Positions 1-9,333 of a stretch of DNA of 12,283 bases are shown piece by piece. The position numbers were made by a program, and so were the translations under genes. The stretch lies in contig CALJUL010000016.1 in NCBI GenBank assembly GCA_937975725.1, forward strand, positions 1 to 12,283, read 5' to 3'. Origin of the DNA: an uncultured Pseudoxanthomonas sp. (lineage in GTDB: Bacteria; Pseudomonadota; Gammaproteobacteria; Xanthomonadales; Xanthomonadaceae). The notes beneath the pieces were generated by a model. It was not told the DNA's origin, ran no database searches, and saw only the letters and a program-made list of their open reading frames with translations. How positions within the stretch are numbered: the stretch's first letter is position 1; each line of letters opens with the position of its first letter.

Positions 1-2070
<2,070 letters not shown>

Positions 2071-2118
2071 GCCTCCCTCTTTCCACGCACAACACTTCCA
2101 ATCAGGACGCCCCAGCCA

Positions 2119-3321
2119 ATGGCCACCGAAGTCAAAGTTCCGGTTCTTCCCGAATCCGTGTCCGACGCCACCATCGCCGCCTGGCACAAGAAGGCGGGTG
2201 ACGCGGTCAGGCGCGACGAGAACCTCATGGACCTGGAAACCGACAAGGTCGTGCTGGAAGTGCCCTCGCCGGTGGACGGCGTGCTGAAGGAGATCAGGTT
2301 CAAGGAAGGCGACACGGTGACCAGCCAGCAGGTCCTGGCGGTCATCGAGGAAGGCGCCGCCGCGCCGGCTCCGGCCGCCGAGGCTCCGAAGGCCGCCGCT
2401 GCTCCGGCGCCTGCCGCACCTGTCGCGGCCGCCGCCCCTGCCGCTCCGGCCAAGGCCGCTGCGCCCGCCGCCGACAGCCTGCCCCCGGGTGCCCGCTTCA
2501 CCGCCGTCACCCAGGGCATCGACCCGGCGCAGGTGGAAGGCACCGGCCGCCGCGGCGCGGTGACCAAGGAAGACCTGGTCAACTACGCCAGCGGCAAGAC
2601 CGCCGGCGTCAGCGGCGGCGCGCGCCCCGAGGAGCGCGTGCCGATGACCCGGATGCGCTCTCGCATCGCCGAGCGCCTGATGCAGTCCAAGAACTCCATC
2701 GCCATGCTCACCTCGTTCAACGAGGTCAACCTGGGCAAGGTCATGGCCATGCGCAAGGAACTGGGCGAGTCCTTCGAGAAGGCCAACGGCATCAAGCTGG
2801 GCTTCATGAGCTTCTTCGCCAAGGCCGCCGCCAATGCGCTGCAGCGCCACCCGATCATCAACGCCTCGGTGGACGGCAACGACATCATCTACCACGGCTA
2901 CGCCGACATCTCGGTGGCCGTGTCCACCGACAAGGGCCTGGTCACGCCGGTGCTGCGCAACGTCGAGCGCCAGAGCTTCGCCGACATCGAGAAGGGCATC
3001 GCCGAGTACGCCAAGAAGGCGCGCGACGGCAAGCTGGGCCTGGAAGACCTGCAGGGCGGCACCTTCACCATCACCAACGGCGGCACCTTCGGCTCGCTGA
3101 TGTCCACCCCCATCGTCAACCCGCCGCAGAGCGCCATCCTGGGCATGCACGCGATCAAGGAACGCGCGGTGGTGGAGAACGGCCAGGTGGTGGCCGCGCC
3201 GATGATGTACATCGCGCTGAGCTACGACCACCGCATCATCGACGGCAAGGACGCGGTGCTGTTCCTGGTGGACATCAAGAACCAGCTCGAGAACCCGCAC
3301 CGCATGCTGCTGGGCATGTAA
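2119..3321 (+). CDS. sucB: Dihydrolipoamide succinyltransferase, E2 component of 2-oxoglutarate dehydrogenase
   Basis: This is the E2o core of the 2-oxoglutarate dehydrogenase complex, which transfers succinyl from lipoamide to CoA. It has 400 residues against 405 in E. coli. The single N-terminal lipoyl domain (about 1-77) has the lipoylation motif ETDKVVLEVPSP with Lys43. An Ala/Pro-rich flexible linker covers about 78-117. The peripheral E1/E3-binding domain covers about 118-156 (GTGRRGAVTKEDL). The catalytic acyltransferase domain runs from about 170 to the end, with SYDHRIIDG carrying catalytic His371 and Asp375. The ATG at 2119 is preceded by AGGA at 2104-2107, 11 nt away, and begins the lipoyl domain exactly where expected. 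It sits 48 bp after sucA and 106 bp before lpdA, in the common sucA-sucB-lpd order, which favours an E2o rather than an E2p assignment. Confidence 0.96.
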   Translation: MATEVKVPVLPESVSDATIAAWHKKAGDAVRRDENLMDLETDKVVLEVPSPVDGVLKEIRFKEGDTVTSQQVLAVIEEGAAAPAPAAEAPKAAAAPAPAAPVAAAAPAAPAKAAAPAADSLPPGARFTAVTQGIDPAQVEGTGRRGAVTKEDLVNYASGKTAGVSGGARPEERVPMTRMRSRIAERLMQSKNSIAMLTSFNEVNLGKVMAMRKELGESFEKANGIKLGFMSFFAKAAANALQRHPIINASVDGNDIIYHGYADISVAVSTDKGLVTPVLRNVERQSFADIEKGIAEYAKKARDGKLGLEDLQGGTFTITNGGTFGSLMSTPIVNPPQSAILGMHAIKERAVVENGQVVAAPMMYIALSYDHRIIDGKDAVLFLVDIKNQLENPHRMLLGM

Positions 3322-3410
3322 GAGCGAGAAGTGAGTGATCAGGAGCGAGAAGTGAGGGCTGCGCTTTTGCTTTCTCTTCCTCACTCCTCACTCCTCTCCA
3401 CTCACTCCTC
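3322..3410 (+). repeat. sucB-lpdA intergenic repeat and long imperfect hairpin
   Basis: The 14-mer GAGCGAGAAGTGAG occurs twice, at 3322-3335 and 3343-3356, with a 21-bp period. The downstream half is a CTCACTCCTC-rich tract of opposite polarity. The inner arms 3343-3357 and 3379-3393 pair at 13 of 15 positions around a 21-nt loop. The outer arms 3326-3337 and 3399-3410 pair at 11 of 12 positions. A symmetric 5-by-5-nt internal loop separates the two stems. No T-run follows, so this is not a classical intrinsic terminator. From memory, GAGTGAG-type intergenic repeats recur in Lysobacter/Luteimonas genomes. A role as a mobile repeat, an mRNA-stability stem or an attenuator between sucB and lpdA is inference. 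Confidence 0.75.
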
Positions 3411-3427
3411 TTATTTGAGCGAATGAA

Positions 3428-4864
3428 ATGAGCGAACAATTCGACGTCGTCGTCATCGGTGCCGGCCCGGCCGGCTACCACGCCGCCATCCGCGCCGCGC
3501 AACTGGGCATGAAGGTCGCCTGCGTGGACGCCGCGCTGGGCAAGGACGGCAAGCCGGCGCTGGGCGGCACCTGCCTGCGCGTGGGCTGCATCCCGTCCAA
3601 GGCGCTGCTGGACAGCTCGCGCCAGTACTGGAACATGGGCCACCTGTTCGACCAGCACGGCATCAGCTTCAAGGACGCCAAGATCGACGTGGCCAAGATG
3701 GTCGGCCGCAAGGACGCCATCGTGAAGCAGTTCACCGGCGGCATCGCCCAGTTGTTCAAGGCCAACAAGGTGACCCCGTTCTACGGCTTCGCCCAGTTGC
3801 AGCCGGGCAACGTGGTCAAGGTCAAGCAGCACGACGGCAGCGAGGCCGAGTTGAAGGGCACCAACGTCATCCTGGCCGCCGGCTCGGATTCCATCGAACT
3901 GCCGTTCGCCAGGTTCGACGGCGAGAACATCGTCGACAACGTCGGCGCGCTGGACTTCACCGAAGTGCCCAAGCGCCTGGCGGTGATCGGCGCCGGCGTG
4001 ATCGGCCTGGAGCTGGGCAGCGTGTGGAAGCGCCTGGGCGCCGAAGTCGTCATCCTCGAGGCCCTGCCGGACTTCCTGGCCGTGGCCGACGCCGACGTGG
4101 CCAAGACCGCCGCCAAGGAATTCAAGAAGCAGGGCCTGGACATCCGCCTGGGCGCCAAGGTCGGCAAGACCGAGGTCGTCGGCAAGGGCAAGAAGAAGGA
4201 AGTCGTGGTCACCTACACCGATGCCTCCGGCGAGCAGACGCTCACCGTGGACAAGCTGCTGGTCGCCGTGGGCCGCAAGGCCGCGACCCGGGGTCTGCTG
4301 GCCGACGGCACCGGCGTGCAGCTCAACGAGCGCGGCCAGATCGTGGTGGACGAGCACTGCCACACCGGCGCGGACGGCGTGTGGGCCATCGGCGACTGCG
4401 TGCGCGGCCCGATGCTGGCCCACAAGGGCTTCGAGGAAGGCATCGCGGTGGCCGAGCTGATCGCCGGCCTCCCCGGCCACGTCAACTTCGACACCATCCC
4501 GTGGGTCATCTACACCGAGCCGGAGATCGCCTGGGTCGGCAAGACCGAGCAGCAGCTCAAGGACGAAGGCGTGCCGTACAAGGCCGGCAGCTTCCCGTTC
4601 GCCGCCGTCGGCCGCGCCGTGGCGATGGCCGAGCCGGCCGGCTTCGTGAAGGTGATCGCGCACGCGGAAACCGACCGCGTGCTGGGCATGCACCTGGTCG
4701 GCGTCAACGTCTCCGAACTGGTCCACGAAGGCGTGCTGACGATGGAGTTCAACGGCTCGGCCGACGACCTGGCGCGCATCTGCCACGCCCACCCCACCCT
4801 GTCCGAGGCCATCCACGACGCCGCCATGGCGGTGGACAAGCGCGCGATCCACAAGGCGAACTGA
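3428..4864 (+). CDS. lpdA: Dihydrolipoyl dehydrogenase (E3)
   Basis: This FAD-dependent E3 subunit reoxidises dihydrolipoamide on the E2 lipoyl arm and reduces NAD+. It has 478 residues against 474 in E. coli Lpd. Domains in order are the FAD dinucleotide-binding motif GAGPAG (11-16), the redox-active disulfide Cys49/Cys54 in GGTCLRVGCIPSK, the NAD-binding motif GAGVIG starting at 188, the second FAD motif with AIGDC (Asp323), and a C-terminal dimerisation domain with HAHPTLSE carrying catalytic His455 and Glu460. The start at 3428 gives the normal short N-terminus before the FAD fold, although its Shine-Dalgarno is weak (GAG at 3417-3419). It follows sucB by 106 bp and is followed by a strong terminator, so it appears to be the last gene of the sucAB-lpdA operon. 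It may also serve pyruvate dehydrogenase if no second E3 exists, which cannot be seen here. Confidence 0.96.
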   Translation: MSEQFDVVVIGAGPAGYHAAIRAAQLGMKVACVDAALGKDGKPALGGTCLRVGCIPSKALLDSSRQYWNMGHLFDQHGISFKDAKIDVAKMVGRKDAIVKQFTGGIAQLFKANKVTPFYGFAQLQPGNVVKVKQHDGSEAELKGTNVILAAGSDSIELPFARFDGENIVDNVGALDFTEVPKRLAVIGAGVIGLELGSVWKRLGAEVVILEALPDFLAVADADVAKTAAKEFKKQGLDIRLGAKVGKTEVVGKGKKKEVVVTYTDASGEQTLTVDKLLVAVGRKAATRGLLADGTGVQLNERGQIVVDEHCHTGADGVWAIGDCVRGPMLAHKGFEEGIAVAELIAGLPGHVNFDTIPWVIYTEPEIAWVGKTEQQLKDEGVPYKAGSFPFAAVGRAVAMAEPAGFVKVIAHAETDRVLGMHLVGVNVSELVHEGVLTMEFNGSADDLARICHAHPTLSEAIHDAAMAVDKRAIHKAN

Positions 4865-4922
4865 GCGCCGGGAACGGTGGACGGGTAGCGCGCAAGCGGC
4901 TTCCCATCCCCGCTCCCCGCGG

Positions 4923-4949
4923 AACGCCGGCAGCGATGCCGGCGTTTTT
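4923..4949 (+). terminator. Intrinsic terminator after lpdA
   Basis: A perfect 9-bp stem (AACGCCGGC at 4923-4931 with GCCGGCGTT at 4938-4946) closes a 6-nt loop, AGCGAT. It runs straight into a T-run at 4945-4949. It lies 58 nt after the lpdA stop and before the next gene's promoter, so it should end the sucAB-lpdA transcript. Confidence 0.9.
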
Positions 4950-4975
4950 GCTTCCCCGCCTGCAACTCTTACCAT
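4948..4975 (+). promoter_or_regulatory. Candidate sigma-70 promoter for the LOG-family gene
   Basis: TTGCTT (4948-4953) and TACCAT (4970-4975) are separated by 16 bp, a plausible -35/-10 pair. They lie about 30 nt upstream of the ATG at 5006. The -35 overlaps the T-run of the lpdA terminator, so transcription stops and restarts within a few bases. This is a pattern-based call with no expression evidence. Confidence 0.5.
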
Positions 4976-5005
4976 GCCCCCTTCCCTGCTTCCCGTTCCC
5001 GCCCC

Positions 5006-5599
<594 letters not shown>

Positions 5600-5601
5600 T
5601 T

Positions 5602-5620
5602 CCTCGCTCGGCGGGCGAGG
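5602..5620 (+). other. Short GC hairpin after the LOG gene
   Basis: CCTCGC (5602-5607) and GCGAGG (5615-5620) form a 6-bp stem with a 7-nt loop, 2 nt after the stop codon. The palindrome GGATCGATCC (5620-5629) abuts it. There is no T-run, so termination is only a possibility. The rest of the 151-bp gap up to 5750 holds the promoter described next and nothing else I can support. Confidence 0.35.
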
Positions 5621-5691
5621 GATCGATCCTCCGCCATCGAGCTCCCGCTTATCGAGGATGCGAACCCGGCGTGGCGCGCCCTCCATCCCGG

Positions 5692-5697
5692 TATCCT
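5692..5697 (+). promoter_or_regulatory. Candidate -10 element upstream of the acuI-like gene
   Basis: TATCCT at 5692-5697 resembles a sigma-70 -10 box and lies 53 nt before the ATG at 5751. No convincing -35 is visible at the expected spacing, so the call is tentative. Confidence 0.35.
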
Positions 5698-5750
5698 GTG
5701 ATCGGACTCTTCCGCCTCCGCCCGGCCACGCCGGACACACGAACCACGCC

Positions 5751-6746
5751 ATGACCCTGCCCGCTTCCTTCAACGCCTTCCGCATCCACAATGACGCCGC
5801 TGGCTACCGCAGCGGCATCGAAGCGCTCGCGCTCGGCGACCTGAGCCCCGGCGAAGTCGTCGTCCGGACGGCCTACTCGTCGGTCAACTACAAGGACGCG
5901 CTGGCCGGCACCGGCGAGGGCAAGATCCTGCGCCGCTTCCCGCTGGTGGGCGGCATCGACGTGGCCGGCCACGTGGCCGCCTCCGCCGATCCCGCGTTCA
6001 AGGAAGGCGACGCGGTGCTGGTCACCGGCTGCGGACTGAGCGAGACGCGCGACGGCGGCTATGCCGAGTACGCGCGGCTGCCGGCCGAATGGGTGATCCC
6101 GCTGCCCGCAGGGCTGAGCCTGCGCGAAAGCATGATCCTGGGCACCGCCGGCTTCACCGCGGCGCTGGCGCTGCTGCGCATGGTCGAGAACCGGCAGGCG
6201 CCGGCACTCGGGCCGCTGGCCGTCACCGGTGCGACCGGCGGCGTGGGCTCGCTGGCGGTGGACATCTTCAGCCGCGCCGGCTTCGAGGTGCACGCCATCA
6301 GCGGCAAGCCGGAGAACGCCCCCTACCTCAAGGCCATCGGTGCCGCCGAAGTGCTGGGGCGCGACGCGCTGGCGACGGCGCGGCCGATGGAATCGGTACG
6401 CTTCGGCGGCGGCCTGGACAACGTCGGCGGGCCGATGCTGGTCAGCCTGCTGGCGCAGACCGCGCCCTACGGCAACGTCGCCAGCGCCGGCCTGGCCGCC
6501 AGCGCGGACCTGTCCGGAACCGTGATGCCGTTCATCATTCGCGGCGTCTCGCTGCTGGGCGTGGCCTCGGCCGGCACCGCGCGCGACATCCGCGAACGGG
6601 TCTGGCAGCACTTGGCCAATGACTGGAAGCCGCGCCACCTGGACACCATCTGCACCCGCGAGACCACCCTGGACGGCCTGCCCGAGGTGTTCCGCACCAT
6701 GCTGGACGGGCGTTCCTTCGGCCGGACGCTGGTGCGAATGGGATGA
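5751..6746 (+). CDS. acuI: YhdH/YhfP (AcuI) family NADPH-dependent oxidoreductase
   Basis: This is a zinc-independent medium-chain dehydrogenase/reductase of the YhdH/AcuI type. Characterised members reduce acryloyl-CoA to propionyl-CoA with NADPH, detoxifying a reactive intermediate; others are labelled quinone oxidoreductases. The 331 residues fit the family (about 324-330). The GroES-like N-terminal domain has SSVNYKDALAGTGEG (43-57) and GGIDVAGHV (67-75). The Rossmann domain has the nucleotide motif TGATGGVGSLA (159-169) and later FGGGLDNVGGPML. No MDR structural-zinc cysteine cluster is present. The frame is open further upstream to 5658, but the ATG at 5751 gives the conserved family N-terminus and lies downstream of the -10 candidate, so it is preferred. 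The upstream ribosome-binding site is weak. Family assignment is firm; the physiological substrate is not shown by the sequence. Confidence 0.88.
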   Translation: MTLPASFNAFRIHNDAAGYRSGIEALALGDLSPGEVVVRTAYSSVNYKDALAGTGEGKILRRFPLVGGIDVAGHVAASADPAFKEGDAVLVTGCGLSETRDGGYAEYARLPAEWVIPLPAGLSLRESMILGTAGFTAALALLRMVENRQAPALGPLAVTGATGGVGSLAVDIFSRAGFEVHAISGKPENAPYLKAIGAAEVLGRDALATARPMESVRFGGGLDNVGGPMLVSLLAQTAPYGNVASAGLAASADLSGTVMPFIIRGVSLLGVASAGTARDIRERVWQHLANDWKPRHLDTICTRETTLDGLPEVFRTMLDGRSFGRTLVRMG

Positions 6747-6793
6747 GCGGCAGCGGCGGCGCGACGGGCGTCCGGCCGCGACCGTCTGCCCCA

Positions 6794-6823
6794 TTCCTGT
6801 TCCGTCCGCAGTCGCTCTACAAT
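6794..6823 (+). promoter_or_regulatory. Sigma-70 promoter for the PilH-like gene
   Basis: TTCCTG (6794-6799) and TACAAT (6818-6823) are separated by 18 bp. TACAAT is a near-consensus -10. It lies 29 nt before the ATG at 6853, and a GGGGGA Shine-Dalgarno-like run (6842-6847) sits 5 nt before the start. The receiver gene therefore appears to have its own promoter. Confidence 0.65.
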
Positions 6824-6852
6824 CGCCGGCGGGGACAACCTGGGGGAACTTC

Positions 6853-7236
6853 ATGGCAAAGATTCTGATCGTCGACGATTCACCGTCGCAGTTGCTCGGC
6901 ATCCAGCGCATCGTCGAGAAGCTGGGGCACCAATCCATCACCGCCGAGGACGGCGCCGCGGGCGTGGAAGTCGCCAAGCGCGAGCTGCCCGACATGGTGC
7001 TGATGGACGTGGTGATGCCCAACCTCAACGGTTTCCAGGCCACCCGCACGCTGAGCCGCGAGGCCACCACCAAGCACATCCCCGTCATCCTGGTGACCAC
7101 CAAGGACCAGGACACCGACCGCATGTGGGGGCTGCGCCAGGGCGCCAAGGCCTACCTGACCAAGCCGTTCTCCGAGGACGAACTGGCCGAGGTCATCGAA
7201 CGCATCTTCCACTCGCGCGAGTTGCCGCCGGCCTGA
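6853..7236 (+). CDS. Stand-alone CheY-like response regulator, PilH-like
   Basis: This is a single receiver domain of 127 residues with no output domain, so it probably acts by phosphorylation-dependent protein-protein contact. The acidic pocket is Asp8-Asp9 (ILIVDDSPSQ), the phosphoacceptor is Asp52 (VLMDVVMP), the switch threonine is Thr82, the aromatic switch position is Tyr101, and the conserved lysine is Lys104 (YLTKPF). The blocks NGFQATR, IPVILVTTKDQDTD and WGLRQGAKAYLTKP closely resemble P. aeruginosa PilH, a regulator of type IV pilus twitching and Chp signalling. The longer in-frame opening from 6619 lies inside acuI and is rejected, because the promoter and Shine-Dalgarno both point to 6853. 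No pilG, pilI, pilJ or chpA neighbours are present, so it is either a displaced pilH or a paralogue serving another histidine kinase. The gene symbol is left empty for that reason. Confidence 0.9.
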   Translation: MAKILIVDDSPSQLLGIQRIVEKLGHQSITAEDGAAGVEVAKRELPDMVLMDVVMPNLNGFQATRTLSREATTKHIPVILVTTKDQDTDRMWGLRQGAKAYLTKPFSEDELAEVIERIFHSRELPPA

Positions 7237-7286
7237 GCCCGCGCCGCACGGGCGCGCATCGCGCCGAGGCCCGCGTCCGCCTTCCC

Positions 7287-7307
7287 GGCCCCGCTCAGCG
7301 CGGGGCC
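7287..7307. other. GC hairpin at the convergent response regulator/cfa junction
   Basis: GGCCCCGC (7287-7294) and GCGGGGCC (7300-7307) form a perfect 8-bp stem around a 5-nt loop containing the cfa stop codon (7295-7297). No T-run follows on either strand. It may help end transcription between these converging genes, but it is not a canonical intrinsic terminator. Confidence 0.4.
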
Positions 7308-8413
7308 ACGTAGCCGCCGGGCACGCCGTGCGGCGACAGCACTATCTGCCACAGTTGCGAACGCCGGCTGCGGAAAGTCGCCATCGAGGCGGCCAGGTAG
7401 AAACGCCACATGCGCCGGAAACGCTCGTCGTAGCGCGCGTCCAGTGCAGGCCACGCGCGCTCGACGTTGCTGCGCCACGCCTGCAGCGTGAAGTCGTAGT
7501 CGGCGCCGAAGTTGTGCCAGTCCTCCACCACGAAGCGGCCGTCGAGCGCCTGCGCGATCTGCGCGGCCGAGGGCAGCATCGAGTTCGGGAAGATGTAGCG
7601 CGCGATCCACGGATCGGTGTGCGAGACCGAGCGGTTGGTGCCGATGCTGTGCAGCAGGAACAGCGCGTGCGGCGGCAGGCAGCGGTGGACCACGCCGAAA
7701 TAGGCCGCGTAGTTCTTCGTCCCGACGTGCTCGAACATGCCCAGCGAGAAGGCCGCGTCGAACGGCTCGTCCAGCTCGCGGTAATCCTGCAGCCGGATCT
7801 CCACCGGCAGCCCCGCGCACAGCTCGCGCGCGAAGGCCGCCTGCTCGCGCGAGATGGTGATGCCCACCCCGCTCACGCCGTAGCGCTCGGCCGCGAACTT
7901 GAGCGCCTCGCCCCAGCCGCAGCCGATGTCCAGCACGCGCATGCCCGGCCGCAGCCGCAGCTTGCGGCAGACCAGGTCCAGCTTGGCCTCCTGCGCCTCG
8001 TCCAGGTCGGCGGCCTCGCGCCAGTAGCCGCAGCTATAGACCAGCCGCTTGCCCAGCATGGCGCGGTACAGGTCGTTGCCCAGGTCGTAGTGGCGGCGGC
8101 CCACTTCGCCGCTGCGCCGGCGCGACTGCAGGTTCAGCAGGCGCGCGCGCAGTGCGTCGAAGAGTTCGCCGGCGCCGTGCACGCGCTCGTCCAGGCGCGC
8201 CTGCAACAGGTGGAACAGGAAGCCGTCCAGCGACGGCGCGTCCCACCAGCCGTCCATGTAGCTTTCGCCCAGCCCCAGCGAGCCCTGCCCCAGCACGCGC
8301 GCATACACCCGTGGGTCGTGGACCTGGAGATCCCAGGCACGGTCGCCGCCGATGCGCACGTCCGCTTCGGCCAGCAGGTCGGACATCCTGCGCTCGAAGC
8401 GGGCGTGGGCCAT
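7295..8413 (-). CDS. cfa: Cyclopropane-fatty-acyl-phospholipid synthase
   Basis: This SAM-dependent enzyme adds a methylene bridge to cis double bonds of membrane phospholipid acyl chains, usually in stationary phase or under acid or solvent stress. It has 372 residues against 382 in E. coli Cfa. The N-terminal lipid-binding part has GSLGLGESYMDGWWDAP (44-60). The catalytic domain has YDLGNDLY (109-116), YSCGYW (126-131), SAM motif I VLDIGCGWG (160-168), GMFEHVG (225-231), LLHSIG (253-258) and NFGADYD (301-307). Aligning by eye with E. coli Cfa (offset 11), the bicarbonate-site residues Cys139, Glu239, His266, Ile268 and Tyr317 correspond to Cys128, Glu228, His255, Ile257 and Tyr306, all kept. 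No Shine-Dalgarno precedes the start. The gene begins 7 nt after the DUF3298-type lipoprotein gene, so translational coupling is likely. Confidence 0.95.
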   Translation of the reverse strand: MAHARFERRMSDLLAEADVRIGGDRAWDLQVHDPRVYARVLGQGSLGLGESYMDGWWDAPSLDGFLFHLLQARLDERVHGAGELFDALRARLLNLQSRRRSGEVGRRHYDLGNDLYRAMLGKRLVYSCGYWREAADLDEAQEAKLDLVCRKLRLRPGMRVLDIGCGWGEALKFAAERYGVSGVGITISREQAAFARELCAGLPVEIRLQDYRELDEPFDAAFSLGMFEHVGTKNYAAYFGVVHRCLPPHALFLLHSIGTNRSVSHTDPWIARYIFPNSMLPSAAQIAQALDGRFVVEDWHNFGADYDFTLQAWRSNVERAWPALDARYDERFRRMWRFYLAASMATFRSRRSQLWQIVLSPHGVPGGYVAPR

Positions 8414-8420
8414 GGCGAGG

Positions 8421-9266
8421 TCAGCGGGCGAACAGCCCCGCGTACTCCGGCGAGAGGTGCGGCAACAGCACCGGGGCGGGCACGTCCACCGTCTGCGTGC
8501 CGTCCGAATACGGCCCCACCTGGTAGGGCGGGAACACGAAGCGCAGCGCGGCGATCCGCCCGCCGGCGTCCAGCACCGGCACGAACTGGCTGAAGTTCTC
8601 GGCCACGGGCTTGGTGCCCTCGTCGATCATGCGCGCGCTGTTCTTGATCAGCGCGGCGCGGTCGGCCGGCGGCAGTTCGTCCTCGTCGGCGCGCACCACC
8701 ACCGCGGCATGCAACTGCTCGCGCACGTAGTCACTGATGGCCTGCCAGCCCGCGGGCGATTGCACCAGCTCGGCCGCGGTCAGCGCCTTGTCCTGCTGCG
8801 GCAGCCAGACGAAGCGCGCGATCAGCGGCGAGCCGTGCGCGCCGCCGGTGTAGCTGCTGCCGTCGGCCGCGACCGCCACGATCTGCGGCGTGTCCAGGAC
8901 CTGCTCGAAGTTCAGCGAGAGCTCGTAGGGCGCAGTGGGCTTGTCGTTGCCGAATGCCGCCACCGCCTCCATCAGCTCGGCGCGCGCCGCGGCCGCGTAG
9001 TCGCCCATCAACCTGGCCAGCCCGGGATACTTGTTGGCCGAAGGCGGATAGCTGATGCCGATGACGTAGCGCTCATTGGTCTCGATGACATCCTTCAGCG
9101 CCTCCGCCGGCGCGGCGTCGGCCGGAGTGGCGGCCTCGCCGCTGCCCGCGGGGGACTGCTGGCCGGCGGGCGCCACCGGCTCGCGCTGGCAGGCGGCCAG
9201 CGCCAGCAGCAGGGCTGCCGCCAGGGCGGTTCGGACGAAGGATTTGTGGGGGAACAACGGGTTCAC
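8421..9266 (-). CDS. DUF3298-domain lipoprotein (PdaC/RsiV-like)
   Basis: This 281-residue predicted lipoprotein starts at a GTG. The start is chosen because AAGGAG (complement of 9274-9279) lies 7 nt upstream and the resulting N-terminus is a textbook lipoprotein signal. It has basic residues near 8-12, a hydrophobic stretch 13-25, and lipobox LAAC with Cys26. A low-complexity Ala/Gly/Pro/Gln spacer (about 30-56) follows. The folded part has YTGGAHG (139-145), typical of the DUF4163/PdaC-type N-terminal domain, then a DUF3298-like region (about 160-268) with FPPYQVGPYSDG (245-256). Proteins of this class include the extracellular parts of RsiV and PdaC, but enzymatic function is undefined for most members. 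The +2 residue after Cys is Gln, giving no inner-membrane retention signal, so outer-membrane anchoring is inferred. It is 7 nt from cfa and 67 nt from the acetyltransferase gene. Confidence 0.85.
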   Translation of the reverse strand: MNPLFPHKSFVRTALAAALLLALAACQREPVAPAGQQSPAGSGEAATPADAAPAEALKDVIETNERYVIGISYPPSANKYPGLARLMGDYAAAARAELMEAVAAFGNDKPTAPYELSLNFEQVLDTPQIVAVAADGSSYTGGAHGSPLIARFVWLPQQDKALTAAELVQSPAGWQAISDYVREQLHAAVVVRADEDELPPADRAALIKNSARMIDEGTKPVAENFSQFVPVLDAGGRIAALRFVFPPYQVGPYSDGTQTVDVPAPVLLPHLSPEYAGLFAR

Positions 9267-9273
9267 GTTCGGG

Positions 9274-9279
9274 CTCCTT
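9274..9279 (-). promoter_or_regulatory. Ribosome-binding site deciding the GTG start of the DUF3298 lipoprotein
   Basis: AAGGAG on the minus strand lies 7 nt before the GTG at 9266-9264. It rules out the longer upstream ATG-initiated reading (to 9392), which would put a non-secretory extension before the signal peptide and overlap the acetyltransferase gene. Confidence 0.85.
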
Positions 9280-9297
9280 CCGCGTGTGAGGACGGAA

Positions 9298-9303
9298 ATT
9301 CTA
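9298..9303 (-). promoter_or_regulatory. Candidate -10 box for the lipoprotein/cfa pair
   Basis: TAGAAT on the minus strand (9303 to 9298) resembles a sigma-70 -10 and lies 31 nt before the GTG start. The matching -35 is poor (TGGAGC at 9326-9321, 17-bp spacing). It could give the lipoprotein and cfa genes a transcript separate from the acetyltransferase gene. Confidence 0.35.
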
Positions 9304-9333
9304 GGGTGCGTTGCGGCGGCGCTCCAGAGGCGC

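Noticed and set aside
2341..2480. Repetitive GCC/GCT/CCG tract as a possible repeat element
   Set aside because: It is in frame in sucB and encodes the Ala/Pro linker that joins the lipoyl and subunit-binding domains, a normal E2 feature.
5649..7148. 499-codon minus-strand frame opposite acuI and the response regulator
   Set aside because: Antisense shadow of two intact conserved genes with no recognisable domain.
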